Shown piece after piece: positions 61,435-64,000 of a DNA stretch of 64,000 bases. The translations under genes were made by a program, and so were the position numbers. The notes below the pieces were generated by a model, which had not been told where the DNA came from, searched no databases, and saw nothing but the letters and a program-made list of their open reading frames with translations. The stretch comes from Branchiostoma lanceolatum (lineage: Eukaryota; Chordata; Leptocardii; Amphioxiformes; Branchiostomatidae): assembly GCF_035083965.1 (NCBI RefSeq), contig NC_089727.1:18464769-18528768 (forward strand), given 5' to 3'. Positions within the stretch are counted from its first letter, which is position 1, and each line of letters opens with the position of its first letter.

Positions 61435-62520
61435 ACGTTGGGTAACATAAATTCGGGATTTTTCCGATAATGGTTGACTGAAATCAATCTAGCAGAACAA
61501 TAAACCATCCTTTTTTTCTATTATTCTGTCAGTATCATGTACTATCTTTGCACTAATCATATACATGGTAGATTTTGTCTCTAGTCGTGCTGACACCATA
61601 ATATTTCAACTTGAAACTACCGTCCGCCGCACGCACAATGACGGTGCTGTCGGACAGGGGTGAACATTAATTCGGGAGAGAAAATTCGTCTTGAATATGT
61701 TACCGCTAATTACATTTTATACAGCAGCTATTCGTTCCATCCTTGGCTTGAGGAGAGTGCTATGGATATAGACGTGTCCAAGTAAAAAAATACACGAAAA
61801 AACGGCCGTACCGCACACATCAGGCCTACGGGAACAACCCGTGTGTTGAGTCGGTAGCTATAGAACGTCAAAGTCGACATCCACCGTCATGGCATCGTGT
61901 ACATTATTCATGGAAAGTTAGCCGGATGCCGTAGCATTGATAATACTACTATGTCCATGTATTCCTTGTTGTGTTAGGAGCAAACTTTGAGGAAAATATC
62001 GTCCTCAGTCCACAATCACACGCAACATTTAGACAAAAAAGTGTTCCTCACAAACCTTTGTCGTCTGCTTGACAACAGGATTCTGGGTAATGATATGGCG
62101 GTGGGAAAATACACGTGCCGTAGGTTGTAGCAACAAAGATAGAGGGGTTTTGATGATTGATCACACTTAGAGTCCAATTGCAGGTCAGCAATTTTAAGAA
62201 AATAAGTTGTCTTGTAAATGATTGTGTTTAGCAGGAAGCGGATGTGACATTTGTCATATAAACCAGCCGACAACGATGTCGTGTGATTCTCCCACGAAGC
62301 CCTCAGCAGACTGTTCCAATAAGGGACGAAGAGTTTTTGTCCTCGTCGCCTTCTAATGCATGCTTATCGAAGCTTTTCAGACAGTGTTCTGAATACGTTA
62401 GTCTGTCAAGTTTTCATTTCTAGCGGTATTACTGATGTTGCATCTAGCACATATCCCTAAATACCCCGTTTTCGAAAAATCCCGAATTTAAGTACCCCAC
62501 GAATTTATGTTACCCAACGT
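61435..62520. mobile_element. About 1.1-kb non-autonomous DNA transposon
   Basis: Terminal inverted repeats begin ACGTTGGGTAACATAAAT and contain AATTCGGGATTTTTC internally on both sides. TA flanks both ends (61433-61434 and 62521-62522). No transposase frame is visible inside. It lies in the 5' intron of the LMO7-like gene. Confidence 0.75.
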
Positions 62521-63156
62521 TACAACAACAACAACCCTCCCCCTAGTGGATATGATATCGTGACAACAGTGAGTGACACGTTGGCCAACCGCCGTCATGA
62601 CGACCATTCACAGAGAATTTTGTCACACCCAAAGTCACCCACTGACAGGACTGGATATTACCATGGTAACAGAACGGGTCGTACAGAAATAACCCCCGAA
62701 GAGGGTTACCCTGCGCTGCCAATCCATGCGTTCATTCGTTGGAGACGCTATAATATATTTTAGACTGTAGCTTGCATGTTTAGCTTTGCTTAGGCCTTAC
62801 AATCAGATAGAGCTATGGGAGAAAAGCAGGGACATATATCTACACTGTGACACAGGACACACTAGCTGCATATATATATAAACACAGTCACAGTAGGAAA
62901 GAAATAATTAATAAAACCAGTTACCCAGCGCCACTGACCCAAGCATACATGCTGCTGGTGTATAAGGATGAATCTGTAGTTTCTCAGGTCCTATACTACA
63001 ACTGGCATGGCTGATAAAGCCAAGAAACTGCAGGCTTTGGGCGTGTGCATGTTGCTACACTGAGACACAGGATACAGCACATGGCAGCCCTGTGCACATG
63101 GTCGGAATACCCAGGCAACAGGAGCAGGCATTCCAGGGATGGCTGCCGCCAAAAGC

Positions 63157-63430
63157 AGAGAGGGTCGGAATGTGGTCGTCCTCGTGCCTCTACTAGGAGG
63201 GGATCGACTTCCCGGGTTGAACCAGTCACTGAACTGACAGCACAATACACAACAACAAACAAACAAACAAACAACAACAAAAGGAGAGAGGGGATCCGGA
63301 GGAATGTTGCCATCCTTGTGCCTCTGTTATAGAAGGGAATCGACTTCTTGGGTTGAACCAACCACTAGCGTGACGGCAAAACACACAACAACAAACAAAC
63401 AAACAACAACAAATGCAGAGGCGAAAGGAA
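63157..63430 (+). repeat. Tandem repeat with AACAAACAAACAA spacers
   Basis: Two copies of about 130 bp: TGTGCCTCTGTTATAGAAG or CGTGCCTCTACTAGGAGG, ATCGACTTCCCGGGTTGAAC, ACAACAACAAACAAACAA. The start of a third copy follows near 63415. Confidence 0.75.
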
Positions 63431-63775
63431 TGTGTCTGACTGGACTGCATCGGGTGGGACTTAAGAAGATGGCAACCCTTAAGGGTAAATTGATGCTTAA
63501 TTGGTAAAACTTATATGCTGCAAACAGTGACACAACCGGACACAAATAGGAACACGACCAGACATTCTGTCACTTTTGGACAATCTGGCATTGGACTGCA
63601 CAATACCGATGATTTTCAACAACGCAAAACAATGAATGCTGGATAACAAATAACATGCTACATGGAATTAAAGTGACCAATTACACTTCCTGAGCAATCA
63701 ATCGACAATGCTTAACGTTGAAATTGGAGGGGGCCAGCTACCATTTACGGTGAATCAAAAAAGTTTGATACCCCC

Positions 63776-64000
63776 TCTCTTTCTTTTTCTCTCTCTCGCT
63801 CTCTCTCCAATTTAACGTCTTTTAATACCTGTCACATGGGGGTTGGACGTGCTTGCACATGGATGGGGGAGCCCTTGGACTCCTCATCAAGTGCAAGTCT
63901 TTTTGTAGCAAGAGTTTTTACAGCTGGATGCCCTTCCTATTGCCAACCAATACCCTACTGTAGGGCTTAGGACATGGTAAATATGTGTTAACCCAAGTGC
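63776..64000 (-). mobile_element. SINE of the 31249 family, cut by the window end
   Basis: It shares the 31249-31573 body: plus-strand CACATGGGGGTTGGACGTGC, GGGGGAGCCCTTGGACTCCT, CAGCTGGATGCCC, TAGGGCTTAGGACATGG. Its minus-strand tail is also a GAGA-type run. The tRNA-like head lies right of position 64000. Confidence 0.85.

Larger units (their letters stand above)
60202..64000 (-). other. 5' intron of the LMO7-like gene
   Basis: The exon at 60165-60201 is entered mid-codon, so transcription must come from beyond 64000 or from an unrecognised exon here. Contents: one DNA transposon (61435-62520), a tandem repeat (63157-63430) and a SINE (63776 onward). No CH-domain coding sequence was found on the minus strand. 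Confidence 0.65.

Overview
The window looks like nuclear DNA of a cephalochordate (amphioxus, Branchiostoma-like); the species cannot be fixed from sequence alone. The reasons are chordate-type genes split into many short exons, one pre-duplication LMO7/LIMCH1-type gene, an XPNPEP3/ST13 neighbourhood like that of vertebrates, and a dense load of tRNA-derived SINEs, MITEs, Tc1/mariner relics and minisatellites. Nothing bacterial or viral was seen.

Layout. (1) 323-3001, minus: XPNPEP3, mitochondrial Xaa-Pro aminopeptidase; four coding exons are visible and the last runs off the left edge. (2) 6606-8397, minus: a two-exon dermatan 4-sulfotransferase (CHST14-like), a Golgi type II membrane enzyme. 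(3) 9784-19386, plus: a complete 11-exon ST13 (Hip, Hsc70-interacting protein), 439 aa. (4) 19387-25600: ST13 3' flank and large minisatellites. (5) 25622-60201, minus: a 23-exon LMO7/LIMCH1 pro-orthologue with the end of a CH domain, a PDZ domain, a long coiled coil and a C-terminal LIM domain. All exon phases close into one 1,449-aa reading frame; the N-terminal CH exons lie beyond the right edge. (6) 60202-64000: 5' intron of that gene, with transposons and repeats.

The genes act in different pathways: mitochondrial peptide processing, dermatan sulfate synthesis, Hsp70 co-chaperoning, and actomyosin/cell-junction scaffolding. The arrangement itself is informative: XPNPEP3 and ST13 are divergent neighbours, as I recall them in human 22q13, but here CHST14 sits between them.

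The most unusual signal is that several tandem repeats start exactly at exon boundaries and multiply the splice site. Examples are the 5' splice sites of XPNPEP3 exon 4 and ST13 exons 2 and 7, the 3' splice site of the LMO7-like PDZ exon, and the stop codon of the last LMO7-like exon. In addition, a Tc1 element with about 600-bp inverted arms has landed on the GT-A of the ST13 exon 8 donor, a 21-nt microexon is present in three tandem copies (two intact) in the 12.6-kb intron of the LMO7-like gene, and one exon of that gene has a decayed second copy.
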